Shown: positions 45,043 through 58,013, counted from the first letter of the stretch. The stretch: DNA of 64,000 bases from Dacryopinax spathularia (GCA_037974965.1 JBBPFI010000013.1:558001-622000), one strand, 5' to 3'. The notes: generated from the letters alone by a model not told the origin. Numbers and translations are program-made.

Positions 45043-45813
45043 GCGGGCTCTGCTGGCTTCTGGCTCTCGGCTCTGGCTCTCCTGCTGCTTCTGACCTGCC
45101 TGCGTCTCATCTTCTGTCTTGCCTCGTCTTCGCTCTTTCCTGAGAGAGTGATTCTGCTAAGGGAGGGTGATGAGCGGCGGTGGTGGTGGTACGGGAGCGT
45201 GGTGTGCATGATGGACTGTGGTTGTGGTAGTAGTGTGCGTGGTGGGAGAAGGACCTTGTTCTCCTGCGTCTGGGTCTGTGAATAGACGGCCGGCTGCGGC
45301 GCAGGCCGGTTTATCCGTACTCTCTGCAAAACTCGTTGTAATATGTTCTATCAGCAATACATTCCTCCTTCTATCTCTTCATATTTTCATGCTCACAAAC
45401 CAAACCAGGCCTGTTAGGAGCACCTTCACTCCTTCGTACACGACGGAACTCTTTGACCGTTCACACATGCTGGAGGTTCGCCTGCGTTTGGGAGGGAACG
45501 AGTCGTCATTTTTCGCTACCTACGACTACCTAGAGCTAAAAAACTATATACGCCTCGCACGTCATTTGGGATAAAGGATGCTTGGAAATTTTACAATGGA
45601 CCCCACCGATGTGACCCCTTTAAAGGTGCGCACCGGAAGGGTTGGAAAGGGTGATTGATAGGAAAGAAAGAGATTTTCAGCAACTTTCGGCGGGAGACCA
45701 ATCGTGTCAGTAATGCGAATGGCGTTTACCGAGAGATGTTCCGTTTTTGGGAGAGAGTTGGAGAAAGTTGAGGTAAGGAGATTAGAGAGATTCAGGGAGG
45801 TGAAGGTGACTGA
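45043..45813. other. Convergent 3' region, CAP59-like / glycogen synthase
   Basis: 771 bp between two stop codons. No gene found. Confidence 0.45.
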
Positions 45814-48348
45814 TTAGTGCCCGTTTGGCATGGCGGTGCCGTTCCCGTTTGGCTGGTGGTGGCTCAGCGCTTCGTCGGCGCGTTGAAGGTCGCCTTCGCT
45901 GAGGGTCTTGTTGAAGCCGCCGCCGGGTGTGCTTGCGCCGGACATGATGGAGGAGGCACGGCTGCGCACCTTGAGGACGAGTGGGCTAAGATAGACGTCA
46001 GTGAGCAAGTCAGAAATATACCTAAGGAGGGCACGTACAATGGATAGCTGTCCTCGTCGTCCTCCGCTTTCGACAGATGTGGCCATTGAGGTGCACCACG
46101 GTAGTCACTCGTTCCAAGGCGCTCCATCTCCTCCGTGAGCGTACCCAAATCCCCTGGCGTCATGTTGCCACCACGGAACCTCGGGCTTCCCGGCACAGAG
46201 AACGGCGGCTTGTTGACCCTTGAGTCGAAGTCGAAGTAGTCGTCCTCGTCGAACGAGTCTGGGTAAGCACGGCGAAGGGCGAGTTGCCGAGCCTTGGAGT
46301 ACTCGATGCCCAGGTTCTTCCAGTCGAGGAGAGGCGACAGGCGCTCAACACGGTTACGCTGGTTGATACGCTGCCGGCGGGTCTTCATGGCGAAGGAGTA
46401 AAGCTGGTCGGTCAGCTGGTTGACGGAGTCCTCCAATGAGCGCATGCGACGGTCGACGATGTAGCAGCCCTCGTCTTCCGGCTTGTCGAGCATATCCTCC
46501 ATGAACGAGCCGAAGCCAGACAAGTTGGTTGTGATGGACGGGATGCCCATGACAGTACACTCTGCCGGAGTGTATCCCCATGGCTCGTAGTAACTCGGGA
46601 AGACACCCATGTGGCAACCACGGACGAATTCCTCGTAGTCGAGACCCAGGATAGGGTTGTTCGAGTTCAGGAATTCAGGGTGGAAGATGACCTTCACCCG
46701 ATCATAGTGGTTGTTGAAGAGCTGCACGCGGCGGAGCTGGTTCAGAATCGGGTCATTAGCGTCGTCAGCCATGTTGTGCGTGGTGATCGGAGGCAGGCTG
46801 TTCCTCTTGAGCGCGAACACTCGGCGCTTGAGCAGAATCTTGTCCTCATCCGAAAGAAGCTCCTCTGGCTTGGGAACCTCCGTGCCGTGCTCGCCAGTGT
46901 ACCGTGCAGCATGCTCAAAGATGCGTTCACCGATACGGTTCTGGATGTCGGTGACGGTATCGCGCAGTTGCTTGGTGACTGCCTGACCCTTAAGCGCCTC
47001 GATTGTGTACGAGTGCGTTGCAGCCGGCATAATGATGAAGGCCACAACAGTCGTTTTCGTACCAGCCTTCTGCAGCCGGTAGTTCAACCGTGCGAGGGCT
47101 TCAATGAAGAGGTCGACACCCTTATTGCGGTATTCATATCGACCAGCGGTGAACAGCTGCAATGCCGTTAGATCAACGTCATCAGGACATGACCGAATCG
47201 CTTACGTAAATGGTGTTGTCTAGGTCGAAATCATAGTGACCATAGAAGTGACCACGAATGAAGTCGTTGATCTTTGCCTTCGCCTTTGCATGCAAGTTCT
47301 GGAACTCGTGCAAGGCAGAGAACTTCACAACGTTCAAGCCATTAGGCAGAACTCCGTCTACAGGAAGTATGAGTTCCGATTCTGAGTGGTTTCTCATAGC
47401 CACGTACCAGGCTTCCGCTTGAGCAAGTGCTCGGACTCATACGCGGTGATGTGGGAGACAGTCGTGAACACATCGGCGCAGTGAGCCGACGAGCGCTCGA
47501 TGCAGTACCTTATCTCGCTATCAGCGCTCGACCCTATATTCTGACGCGCGCGAAACGCACCTATGGTAGATTCCACGCTTTCCAGCCTCGTGATCCACAT
47601 CAAAGTATTGCAGATTGTTGTAGAAGTCGACGCTTCCAGCGCAGAGGTAGCGACCGAGCAGGGTTGCGTGCGTAGTGAAAATTGTCGTCACGTCGATATG
47701 GCGCTTGCGGCAGAGAGGAATTGCCAAACCAGCTTGCCACTCGTGGAAGTGTGCGACAACGGCCTTCTCGAGTTGCCTTGAGACGTACTAGTGGGAAAGG
47801 GAAGTCAGATCCTCGGTATATGCGCTGAAACGCCTATGGAACGTACCTCTCCGAGGAACCATGCAACCAGGTACCCGAAAATGATCGTCTCGTTTGTCTC
47901 ATGGTCGTTAGGTGGCGTGGGGATGCCGGCGAGATTCCATAGGTCGCCCTTCCACTCATCAAGCATGTCGTACTTGCTGCCCGTGTCGAAGAGAACGACT
48001 TTTGGTGAGCCTTCGACGAGCCAGCGGCCGTGAAGCACTTTCACGCCCCGCTCACGCATCGCAGCGAGTGTTGAGACCATGTGTGGGTCTGTCGGCTCCT
48101 CTGCTTCAACTTCCATCGGAGCGGTCTTATAGGAGAGTGGGCCGATGAGGGTGTATCGGTCGCCATACTCGGATACAGTGACTGGTACCTTCGTCTTGAT
48201 GACAGTGTAGATACCGCCAACTACAACGAGTCAGTTGACGTGCGAATAGACATGTGTGAAACTACAGCGTACCCTTGTTGGCTACTTCCCAAGCACACTC
48301 GAAGAGGAGATGGTCGACGACATCACGCAATGCAGGTGGGGAGGACAT
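45814..48348 (-). CDS. GSY1: Glycogen synthase, GT3 family
   Basis: Adds glucose from UDP-glucose to glycogen in the cytosol. Seven exons (48348-48273, 48220-47847, 47787-47561, 47508-47408, 47357-47206, 47156-46039, 45985-45814) give 739 residues, near the usual ~700. Motifs: [20 protein letters not shown] at the N terminus, [69 protein letters not shown] and the catalytic [16 protein letters not shown]. The Arg cluster [20 protein letters not shown] is the glucose-6-phosphate site. The C-terminal tail has SP sites ([14 protein letters not shown]) like the phosphorylated regulatory tails of fungal enzymes. Confidence 0.96.
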
Positions 48349-49059
48349 GTTGTATGCGGACTGATAGGGTGTCCGGTGCCAATCACTCTTTGATATATGC
48401 GGGTTGTGGGGGATGTTTGTCTGAAGGGGTGATGGAGGGGTGATGGAGGGTGATGGAGGACGGCGAGGGTCAAGGGGAGGGTGTAGGAAGGTAAGGCGTC
48501 GCCGGTGTAATAATGCTCTGCCTGAGGAGAGTGAGGAGCAGGGATTTGTGTCTGACCCCGCTCTTCGACGTGCGCGGTGTCCCCGCTTGTGCGGGCGGAG
48601 AAGAAGTTGGTACGGAAGCGATGACGTAGCTCGCCCGTCCGTCTTCCCCCTTTCTCGGACATTCCCACGTGATGCTGCCGCATTCCTCGTCCAATAGTAA
48701 AAGCGTACGATCGAGCATATTCCCTGCCCGCCGCTGGACATCTGACTACCCTTCAGGATCGTATCCATTCGGACAAACATATCTCGAATTTCAGCTACAC
48801 AACAGAGAGGAAGGAAAACCTCATCAGGGTTGTTGAGGTAGAACAAGGCCAATTCCTTCCGTTAGGTTGGGGACCACGCCGAAGTCAACCCGCATTAGCG
48901 AGCGGCGATGACGTGGGGAGCCGCATTTGCCGCCAGATGAGAGAGCTTCTGCTTCATTCATTTATGCCCCTTGTAGTGTCTACATATCTCCGTTTGACAG
49001 CCTCCCCTCGCACAGCTCTCGACAGAGCGCAGACTCCAGCGATGCTCCGGCTTCCTTGC
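48349..49059. other. Upstream region of glycogen synthase
   Basis: 711 bp with no supported gene. The first ~200 bp hold GATGGAG-type short repeats (about 48425-48460). Confidence 0.4.
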
Positions 49060-50449
49060 TCACCAACCGAGTTGCTCCAAAGTCCAGCCAAAGAGGGTAC
49101 CATCCGGTCCAGGTTGGTCGCATAAGCGCTTCCCTTGATCGAGACTGTTGAGGATCTTCATGTCCTCATCGTCCAGGGTAGGAAGCTGTACGGATTCACC
49201 CTGCATCAGCGAAAGACTCTTGACACGGTGGTCCACTCACATTCAAGTTCTCTATCTGGCGTTCCCTGTTCTTGCTCTGAGGCACCGCGCTAGTTCCACG
49301 TTGAATATGCCACGCAAGAGCGACCGGAGCGGACGTGACCTTGTGCTTTGCAGCAATCTTCTTGACTTCGGGATGCTCGCGAACCGCCGCGTATCCTGCA
49401 TCTCGTCGTTAACTTCCCAATGTATGCGCAAGTGGGGCGGACCTACCCGTCGGTGAATAAGCTGTCAGCATAATGCCCTTCTCCTTGCAGTACGCCAACA
49501 GGTCATTCTGCGCGAGCAAGGGATGAAGCTCGACCTGGTTGACCGCCGGAACGACCTTGGCTGTCTTAAGCAGGATTTCGAGGCTGTGTGCAAGCGTCAA
49601 CAGAATCCCTCTCATGTATAATTCCATACGCACTTCTTAATAGAGAAGTTCGAGACACCGATATTCTTCACCTTGCCGGTGGCAAGCAACTTCTCCATCT
49701 CCGCCCAGACCTCGGAGAACGTAGGATGTTCGAGGACTTGCCAGTTCTTCTGCGGCGAGAAAGGGGATCCGAGGTTGGCTGAACTGACGTTAGCGCGCGT
49801 CGGCTGACAGCTGTTTGAATGTGGTAGACTCACGATCATACTTCCGGGTGATCGGCCAGTGCATCAGATACTAGATCCTAGGTCAGCCTTGTATTTATTG
49901 CCTAACTCGGGGAGACCGTACCAGGTCGAAGTAGTCGAATCCGGAGCGCTGCAAGCTCTCTTCCAGAGATTCGGCAACTCGGGTCATATGATGAGGCCTG
50001 CTCGGTCGATCAGCGAGGTCCTTCGCGTATGACAGTATCAAGAACACTGACGGCAGCTTGGTCGTAACCCAGATCTGCTCGCGAGGTATCCCGCTCTCTC
50101 TGACGACCTCGCCAACATACTGTTCGGTGTTGTAGCCTAAGAGAACCGTTCATGCCTGAGAGCAACACTGCGTCAACCGTGGCTCACCATAAGCGGTATC
50201 CAGATGCTGCTCATCCGTTAGCATCCAGACATATTCGAAGGATGGCATTACTCACGCGATATCCGACCTTGACATGTACAACTCAGGACATTGTGTCATC
50301 TCCTAAAGAGATCCACGCACCTCCAGAGCAGTATGGATCCAGGGCTTGCATGTCGGCCATTCATGCGGCTCATTCCCCGCAAACGTGCCCAGTCCGATAG
50401 CAGGCATCTCCGCACCAGTGTTCAGCTTGACATTAGGTACTTTAGCCAT
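49060..50449 (-). CDS. Aldo/keto reductase
   Basis: NADPH-dependent reductase of the AKR superfamily; substrate not predictable. Ten exons: 50449-50321, 50267-50256, 50206-50188, 50136-50052, 49997-49922, 49870-49834, 49778-49634, 49583-49447, 49395-49241 and 49200-49060. They sum to 311 residues. Signatures: [26 protein letters not shown] with catalytic Asp and Tyr, TTKLP with the catalytic Lys, LMHWP with His, [19 protein letters not shown], and the coenzyme loop [15 protein letters not shown]. Exon 2 is only 12 nt and encodes VGYR exactly, as the family requires. Confidence 0.93.
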
Positions 50450-51311
50450 TATGACGGTATTGAGCAAGTTGATTGCAAGACGCTCGTTGGTCTCTTCGGC
50501 GCATCTCGATAATTAATGCCTTCGCGGTGGAGGAGGATGCGGCTCGATGTCGTAATTGCACGCCTCGGTCCCTCGTTGACCCGACGCGACTCGCGTTTCG
50601 CCGACCACAGTGATGGTTCCACGCTGATTACGTCCAGCAAGGATTCCTTGAAAAGGCGAGTTGGCGTGGAGCTCTTGATATCTCATGCTTAGAATTTCAA
50701 TGCTAGCACGATAGACTGCTCTCTTGCTTAGCTGTCTCTATCGCCATCAAATTATGGTCTGTATATGCTGGACAACGAGCTCCTCATCGATTGCTGGCAA
50801 CTTGCGTATCACTCAAGAAAGCACGGACCGCAACCAGGATCGTCATAGGCTGTCCACGAGCATTGGAAGCTCACCGGGATCTGTATTCTGGCCGATCCTC
50901 GAAAGCTGCTGTTTGTGCGTTTCTTGTCGCTGATCACTCGCTGTCACCGAGTTCTCCGCGGCTGACCGAGATGGTAAAAATGACTCTATTCTGCCTGATT
51001 GCGGTACCAACACTACCTTACGTACTGACCGCGACTGGACGACAAACACTTACACTCGGGCTCATAGCTGCTCCTATGTCTTCGATCAACTTACCCTCGG
51101 GCTTCGGAATTTCAAGCGAGCACGTATGCTTCGCCACGCCGTCCGCCTCAGAAATGAATATTCGCTTGCCCAAAGTCGGCGTACTTTCGCAGGACCGGCT
51201 TGAATACACTACGAAGAGTGCTCCTTTTGACTGATGTGAGAACGAAACAAGCAGCCATCAGGATGGTAGCGCATATATACGACACCTTGCAAGGCCTTTC
51301 CACTTTTCGGA
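50450..51311. other. Divergent upstream region, AKR / F-box-LRR
   Basis: 862 bp. A 147-residue plus-strand open frame (50791-51234) shows no family features, and I do not call it. Otherwise this must hold the two promoters. Confidence 0.4.
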
Positions 51312-52957
51312 ATGCAACTGGCACCCACATTCGCTGAAACGACGCCGAAGACCAACATGCATGCCGTATTTCACATCGAAGAACTCGTCTTGGAGATCCT
51401 TTCGCACTTGTCCCTTGCCGATAAGCTACATCTGGGACTCTCCTGTCGGAGATTGTGGCGCGCTTCCGTATCAACGATCTGGACCGCGGCTAATGCGGAT
51501 GCTTTGAACGGCTTGATACCACAAGATATGAGAGTTTATGATTCATTACCAGTGCGTTCCCGCGTCTCTCCCCTCATAGTTTCTGATAGTAACAATCCCT
51601 CTAGCGCAAGTCATATACTGCACTGCCTACCTCTCATACTACTCGACAATGCCTACATACATTCCTCAGCTATGTCGCATATATTCGGCATCTCTCGGTC
51701 GGAGACGCTGTACACGAGCCTCCCGAGCGCGGAGGGCACGAAGTCCGATTAGAGACGCTAGTCGATACCCTTCAAACCATCTCGAACCACATGCGGCACG
51801 TAGCAACCCTACCTCGCCTGGAGTCGCTGTCATTGTCGTTACTGTCGCAATCGAGCCTTGAGCCAGCTACGAAATTACTTTCCTCCAGTCTCAAATATCT
51901 GCAGATCAAGGTTCATCTTTGGCAATCTGCGAAGCCAAACAACGTCCTCTCCATCGTCGAAAACATCATTCGCTGCCCCGACCTGATCGGGCTGGATGTG
52001 GACGTCTCAGCAATCGGTTTCCCACGAGAAACCCTGGATTCTGCGCTCGGTAGAGTCATCTCATGGCTGCCTCGCTTACGATTTCTCCAATGCCGCGGTT
52101 CTGCTCGATTGCTCAGCGCGGCTGCCGCGTGCCCTAATTTGGAGCAATTGGTCATCGATGCGTACGAATTCTCAGCAGACGACATTCACTTTCCCTCCCC
52201 TCCATCCGCCATATTCCCGTCCCTCAAGGCTCTCGGTCTGAAGTCTATCATCCGTCTCGACGAGACTCTTGCGCTGTCTCTGTTGCACGCAATATCCAGT
52301 CCGGAACTGGCAGAACTCCAGCTTCACCTTTCCAGTTCCGAAGATGCGACCATAGAAAGATTGACCGGAATCATCGCTGGAAAATGGCGGCATTGCCTGA
52401 AGAAGCTCAACCTGCGGCTCGACACCGGTCTTTCAGAAGAAAGCATCATAGGCGGTCTACGGCCGTTGTTCTCTTGTTCGCTCCTCGAGGTGTTCATTCT
52501 GAGCTCACGTAGCCAACTGAACCTCTCTGACGAGGTGTATCGGACAATGTTCTCGGCCTGGCGAAGTCTTACAGAACTGGCCATTCGAGGCGACTTCGAG
52601 AAGGGTGACACACCCTTTCATCCTCGCGCGACTTGGAAGACGCTCGAGGCGTTATCACAAATCTGCGGAAGTATTCGCTCTGCGGCTTTGTGCGTCGACT
52701 TCGACGCATTCGTAGACCATGCCACGGCACAGCGGCCGTGTCTTTCCTTGAAGCACTTGGATGCTCGGCTTTCCAGTTGTAGCGACCGCCGAGTTACCGC
52801 AGACCGATTACGCCACTTATTTCCGGAGATCAAAGTGCTGCGTTATCAGGATGCATGCTTGCGCGAAGTTCGCGAACTATTATCCTTGCCGATGGACTCC
52901 GGCGATCCGGATGCGGGGAGCGTCCGCATTTCGCTTCCCTTCTCTCACATTGTGTAG
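51312..52957 (+). CDS. F-box protein with leucine-rich region
   Basis: Exons 51312-51551 and 51605-52957 give 530 residues. An in-frame Met at 51357 would also serve. The F-box is at residues 16-55 (FHIEELVLEILSHLSLADKL, then SCRRLW), and the rest is leucine-rich and alternates beta and helical stretches (LPRLESLSLSLL, CPDLIGLDVDV, LPRLRFLQCRG, CPNLEQLVIDA, FPSLKALGLKS, LKKLNLRL). This is the usual form of the expanded F-box/LRR families of agaricomycetes, presumed SCF substrate adaptors. The intron joins the two frames in phase 0. Confidence 0.82.
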
Positions 52958-53563
52958 ACCATACTGAATAATGAAACGAGCGTGCTTTTCCCGGCGTGGT
53001 ATGGAGCCTGAGCCCATATACTGCCGCGCGTCCTGTCAAGTCGCGCCATCACCATTGGAGAGGAATGCAGCAGGCTCCCGGCTTTCCATCCGATGGAGTC
53101 TCCTCGCCTCAAGGGGCTTACATTACAAGTCAAGCCATTCTCTGTGCCAAGGGCTCGTCGAAGCTTCAAGAACCTGCCTTCGGAAGGCTGTAATTGCTGT
53201 CTAGACCGTAGGAGCACAGACATGTCTTACTCGTGGAGGCATGACTGAATTGATCGCAACACAGGTGAACCTGGGAGCAGCAAGAAGGCACTGCCTCACC
53301 GTGGGAAAGCCCATTCAATGAAGGGAGGAGTGACTGATCACGTGATTATCTGATGGCAAGGGACCTCATGGGTCGTTTTGCAGGGTGCTGTGAGGTCCGG
53401 GGTTTTGGACGGGTGGGGTCGTCGTCGTCCAGCGGACCGAACCCTGATGTCGAACACCTCGTCGTCCTACCTGTGCTTGCGATGGCTGGCGTCAGCTACG
53501 CGACTGTCCGGAGAGGGCGAACATCCGGTAGCTCATCTTGCGATGGGAGGTGGGTGAAAAGGA
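52958..53563. other. Intergenic region before SDR copy 2
   Basis: No supported gene. It is the 3' flank of the F-box/LRR gene and the distal promoter of the SDR gene. Confidence 0.4.
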
Positions 53564-53570
53564 TATAAAG
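53564..53570 (+). promoter_or_regulatory. TATA box of SDR copy 2
   Basis: TATAAAG about 112 bp before the ATG. The spacing to the ATG is like that of other TATA-type genes in this window. Confidence 0.6.
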
Positions 53571-53681
53571 AGGCCGACTGCGGCGTCCACACCGCCAGAA
53601 ACAACGACTCGCGAGCAAGCATCAACCCGTCTCTACTAACACCAACTCTTTTTCTGCTCATTCAAAAGTCTACCCTCCATC

Positions 53682-54783
53682 ATGAGTATGCGCCAGGCCC
53701 TTTCCGAGATGTGTCCACCGAAGCCGAAGTGGACCGTCGATGATATGCCGAATCTGACTGGCAAAGTCGTCATTGTCACCGTGCGTACATATTGAGTTCC
53801 TGTCTCATCATCCACCAACACCTAGGACAGGGCGGTAACACCGGCATCGGCTTCGTGACATGCAAATACCTGCTGCTGAAAGGCGCCACCGTCTACATGC
53901 TCTGCCGCAATCCTGCCAGAGCGCAGGAAGCGATCCAGAAGCTCAAGGAAGTTACCGGTGGGAAGGAAGCACGGTTCGTTCAGTGCGACCTTGCCGACCT
54001 TGTGAGCGTCAAGAAGTGCGTCGAGGAGTTCACAACTAAGGAGAGGAGACTGCACATACTGTTCAATTCTGCGTGAATACCCTTGACTCTGAAGCGTCAA
54101 GCAACATCTGACCGAAGACATGCAGCGGTGTCATGTTCCCGCCTATTGAGCAAGTCACAAAGCAGAATTATGACATGCAATTTGGCACGAATGTCATCGG
54201 GCACTGCTACCTCACCATCCTGCTTCTTCCCACCCTTCTTGCTACCGCACAAGCGACAGGCCAGAAAGTTCGGGTAGTTAACACCAGCTCTGAGTACGTT
54301 GCGCATGGCTCACGATATGCAACCGTACTTACAAGCCTTCGCAGCGGCCACTATCTTTTCACCCCCAAAGAAGGCATCAACTACAACGTCCTGGCCGACT
54401 CTCAGGAGCGTCGCAAGATGTCTACAACCACGATGTACGGAATGTCTAAGTGGGGCAACGTCGTGTTTGCGAAAGAACTTGCTCGGCGATACGGCTCTCA
54501 AGGCATCATCGCCCATGCCCTCAACCCAGGGCATCTGAAGACCGAACTACAGCGCCACGGCAGCGGCCTGAGTCAGAAAGTCGCCGGCTTGCTACTGTAC
54601 GACCCGGATCCGCTGGGCGCGCTCACCCAGCTGTACGCGGGTACGAGCGAGGAAGCTGGCCGGGTAAATGGGCAGTATTATATCCCGTGGGCTAGGTTAG
54701 GGCACGCGAGACCGGATACGGATGACCCGGAGGCTGGGAGGAAGCTCTGGCAATGGCTGGAGAGCGAGTTCAAGAAATACTAG
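53682..54783 (+). CDS. Short-chain dehydrogenase/reductase (RDH/WWOX-like), copy 2
   Basis: Exons 53682-53780, 53831-54072, 54126-54293 and 54345-54783 give 315 residues. Motifs: T-GGNTGIG cofactor loop, CRNPARA, CDLADLVSV, FNSAGVM, NTSSD and catalytic YGMSK, then LNPGHLKT. The C terminus WARLGHARPDTDDPEAGRKL parallels the paralogue at 20706-21921. Exons 2 and 3 have the same lengths in both genes, so they are duplicates that kept three introns. The other copy has one further intron after its YxxxK. Substrate unknown. Confidence 0.87.
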
Positions 54784-55003
54784 ATATTCTCTTTGTACCA
54801 ATTTCCTCTATTTCGTACTGTAGCTGCATATCCAATAGTTCGTCTTCGGCGTTACATGCAACCCGACAATGTTCCTGAATTATGTACGTCATGGAACCTA
54901 TTGTCGCGAGCGCTTGTACCTCCAGCACGCGATCAAGCGCGATAGATGCGACAGTGACACCTTGCCTCTCGACAATCGATAACGCCTTACCTCTCTCTAA
55001 CTT

Positions 55004-57234
55004 ATGATGGTATCTAACGTCCTTCCCACCGAACTCTACGAGCATATATTTCAGTTTCTCGCCCCGTCCGCAACAGACGATGCCAGCGCTGTCGCGCTTG
55101 CGCGATGTGCCGCGACTGGACGATACGTGCGGACGATCGCTACGACGAATCTCCTCTGGAAACCACACTACGACATTCGCTACATCATAAGCGATCCTAT
55201 CCATGAGGCTGAGCGCTTCGCAGCAACTTCAGGAAGTTACTTCCATCTCTACCGGTTGCGAAGAATACTGGACCGGAAAGCTCTAGAGGCCTTGGACGAT
55301 GTTATCTATCGCAGACAAGGCCGGTGCGCTTTGGGCCGTGTCCTGGCATATGACTTGGGTATGGACGTATACGATGCCCTGCGCGCAGAGACAAAGATGC
55401 GCTGGCCCAAGAGGATCGCAAAGGCGACGGACACCGTCGTCGATCCACCAACGACGGACTGGATTTCGAGACCGTACTGGGCGGGAGAGGCAATGGGCGT
55501 TATCACGCGGCTGGAGGCATTGAGGTTGTGGAGGAAGGCTGTTGTTCAGCCGGACTATGCAAGCTTTGCAGAAGGCTTTGCTGCCTTTAGCGGGTTTAGG
55601 GGCGTTAGTCCGTCGCAGGTGCGTTGACCATGCAACAAATCCTGCACGTAGACTAACCAAGATTTAGGTGATCAAGGATGTGAAAGCTCTCTGCCAACGC
55701 TGTGAGGAACATCTGCGGGCGAAAGGCATCAACTTGGAGAGCGGCACGGAGGGGTATGACGTGGTCGGCATCTCCAACGAGATATGCGTATGGATGCGCG
55801 AGCAGGGTTTTGACAAGGCCACTGGTGTGTATAATTAGATTGCTTTACGAGCAGGGGCTGACATGGAGGAGTAGGGGTGGACTATCACCGCATGGACAAC
55901 CACTTCCTCGACTGCGTGCTTACGACAAATAAGAAGACACTGCCGTTATCCCTGGTCGTCCTCTTCGTCTCTTTGGCACAACACGTCGGCATAGACGCTC
56001 GCCCTGTTGGATTTCCACAGCATGTCCACGCGGTGGTTCGAGGCCGGATCCCGGAGTCAAGCCCCTTCTTCTCGCCTCATGTGGACGAAGGGGAATATGT
56101 TCACGTTGATGTTTACAACTCGGCTGAGCGGTTCATCCTGCGGAGAGCGCAACTGGTCAGCATTTTGGAAAGCATGGGAGTAAGCAATCGAGTCCAACAG
56201 GAACAGTTCCTTCGACGTGCGACCGTTCGGGAGATGTGCATACGAGCGGCGAGCAACATCCAACATTCATTCCATACTGAGCTAGAGGCCTTAACAAATC
56301 CGAACGGCCCGAGTTTTTCTTACATCAGGTCAGTGATCTGGCCAGCAACGTCTCCTGAATCTAATCACCTCCGCAGGGATTGCGTCCACGCAGCTATGAA
56401 CGCATTCGTCATGCTGTCCACGCCCGGCTCGCGCGGGGCTACAACGATGATGATGCACATGCTTAACTTCATCGAAGAAGCACATCGTCTGGATTGGTGT
56501 CTCCTGCCTAACGAGATCTTGCCGAATGTCGTGGGTCAGCACACGGCCGATGTCGGGGCGATCCAAGTGCGAAACCACCTCGAACGCCTATATGCTGCAG
56601 AAGAGACGGACGATCCGAAGATCAAGCGCGATATTCAGAGTTTACCTCTTGCAAAGGACGGTACAAACGTGGAGTTCCATGTCGGGACGATTATGCGACA
56701 TGCAAAATTCGCATATATCGGTGTCATTGCGGACTGGAATGTAAGCGGTTCTGTCAAGTAAGGGGGTCGGCTGCTGACACGCTGCAGACGAGATGCGAGC
56801 AGCCCGAGCAGTGGATGCGTGAAATGGGTGTAGACTCCCTATCTCGTGGTCGCCATCAACCATTCTACACCGTATTTGCAATGGATGGTACTGTCAGATG
56901 TACGTCCTCTAGACTTTCATCGTTTCGCATAATTGACCCCTTCCTGCAAGACGTGGCAGAAGAGAATGTAGACGTTGACACTCTACCCGTCGATTCGTGG
57001 CGCACGATACGCGAACTGCTGGACAATGCCAAGAATCTCGAAATGCACTTCGATCGCGCAGAAGTTGGTCCAAATGGCGTGGGCCGCTTTATCATGGGTG
57101 AGGACTTGGCGCGCAAGTTCCCGGGCGACGTTCAGTTAGCGCAGGAGGCTATGGGGTATGCCTCGATGTGGAATGATATCAAGGTACCGCAAACTGATTC
57201 ACTTGTCAGCCTGGAGCCCAATTTCTATCAATGA
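55004..57234 (+). CDS. FBXO21-like protein: F-box, SirB1/transglutaminase-like, YccV domains
   Basis: Exons 55004-55618, 55668-55824, 55875-56328, 56377-56740, 56788-56899 and 56951-57234 give 661 residues; a second ATG at 55007 is equally good. The F-box is at the N terminus (VLPTELYEHIFQFLAPSA). The middle carries a SirB1/transglutaminase-like core (LDCVLTTNKKTLPLSLVVLF then FPQHVHAVV). The C terminus holds a YccV/hemimethylated-DNA-binding-type domain: KFAYIGVIADWN, GRHQPFYTVFAMDGTVRYVAEENV, the last four residues joined only after splicing. This order is that of animal FBXO21, an SCF adaptor. Confidence 0.88.
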
Positions 57235-57311
57235 TAATCTGCATTCATCTTGCAGTTACACTGAATTGGATCTACTGGTACAGACACTTCACATGGGCAT
57301 CAAGGCAGCGT

Positions 57312-58013
57312 TCAGTAATTGTTGTTGCTACCCATTCCAGAGTCACCGCCCATGCCACCATCACCTCCACTCATGCCGCCGCCGTCGCCACCCATCCCAC
57401 CCCCCATTCCGCCGTCACCTGCCATGCCGCCATCACCCCCCATGCCACCGCCCATACCTGTACCTCCCATGCCGCCACCCATGCCGCCACCGCTCATCCC
57501 TGTGCCACCCATCCCTCCATCACCGCCCATTCCACCTCCCATGCCGCCACCGCCCATTCCGGTACCCCCCATGCCGCCGTCTCCACCCATGCCACCGCTC
57601 ATGCCAGTGCCGCCCATACCTCCGTCTCCGCCCATACCACCTCCCATGCCAGAGTCGCCCCCCATGCCGCCTTGACCCATACCACCCATACCGCCGCCGC
57701 CTCCCATCCCTCCCTGGCCCATACCGCCTCCCATTCCACCTTGGCCCATGCCAGAGTCACCGCCCATACCGCCTTGGCCCATTCCTGAAGAACAGCATCA
57801 TTATGCGAGGACGTCATTTGCGTCAATTAGCTTACCTCCGCCCATGCCCGACTGGCCGCCGAAGCCGGAATCCCCGCCCATGCCGGACTGGTTTCCGCCA
57901 TATCCTGAGTTGCCGCCCATACCCGAGTCGCCGCCCATGCCAGAGTTGCCTCCCATTCCGCCGCCGGTTGCCTGTTGGAGCTTCTGCTTCGCTTTGTCGA
58001 TCAAGCCGGCCAT
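57312..58013 (-). CDS. Gly/Met tandem-repeat protein
   Basis: Exons 58013-57836 and 57784-57312 give 216 residues. A short helical head (MAGLIDKAKQKLQQATGG) is followed almost wholly by repeats of GMGG with inserts GDSGMGG, GDGGMGG, GTGMSGG and GQGGMGG. Near the N terminus the units carry N, S, Y and F (GGNSGYGGNQSG). It ends SGMGSNNNY. At DNA level this is a minisatellite, so copy number probably varies between strains. No signal peptide. Function unknown; similar low-complexity proteins can phase-separate or respond to stress (inference). Confidence 0.72.

Noticed and set aside
50791-51234. A 147-residue plus-strand gene in the AKR/F-box gap
   Set aside because: Some hydrophobic residues, but no signal peptide at the start, no domain and no splice context.
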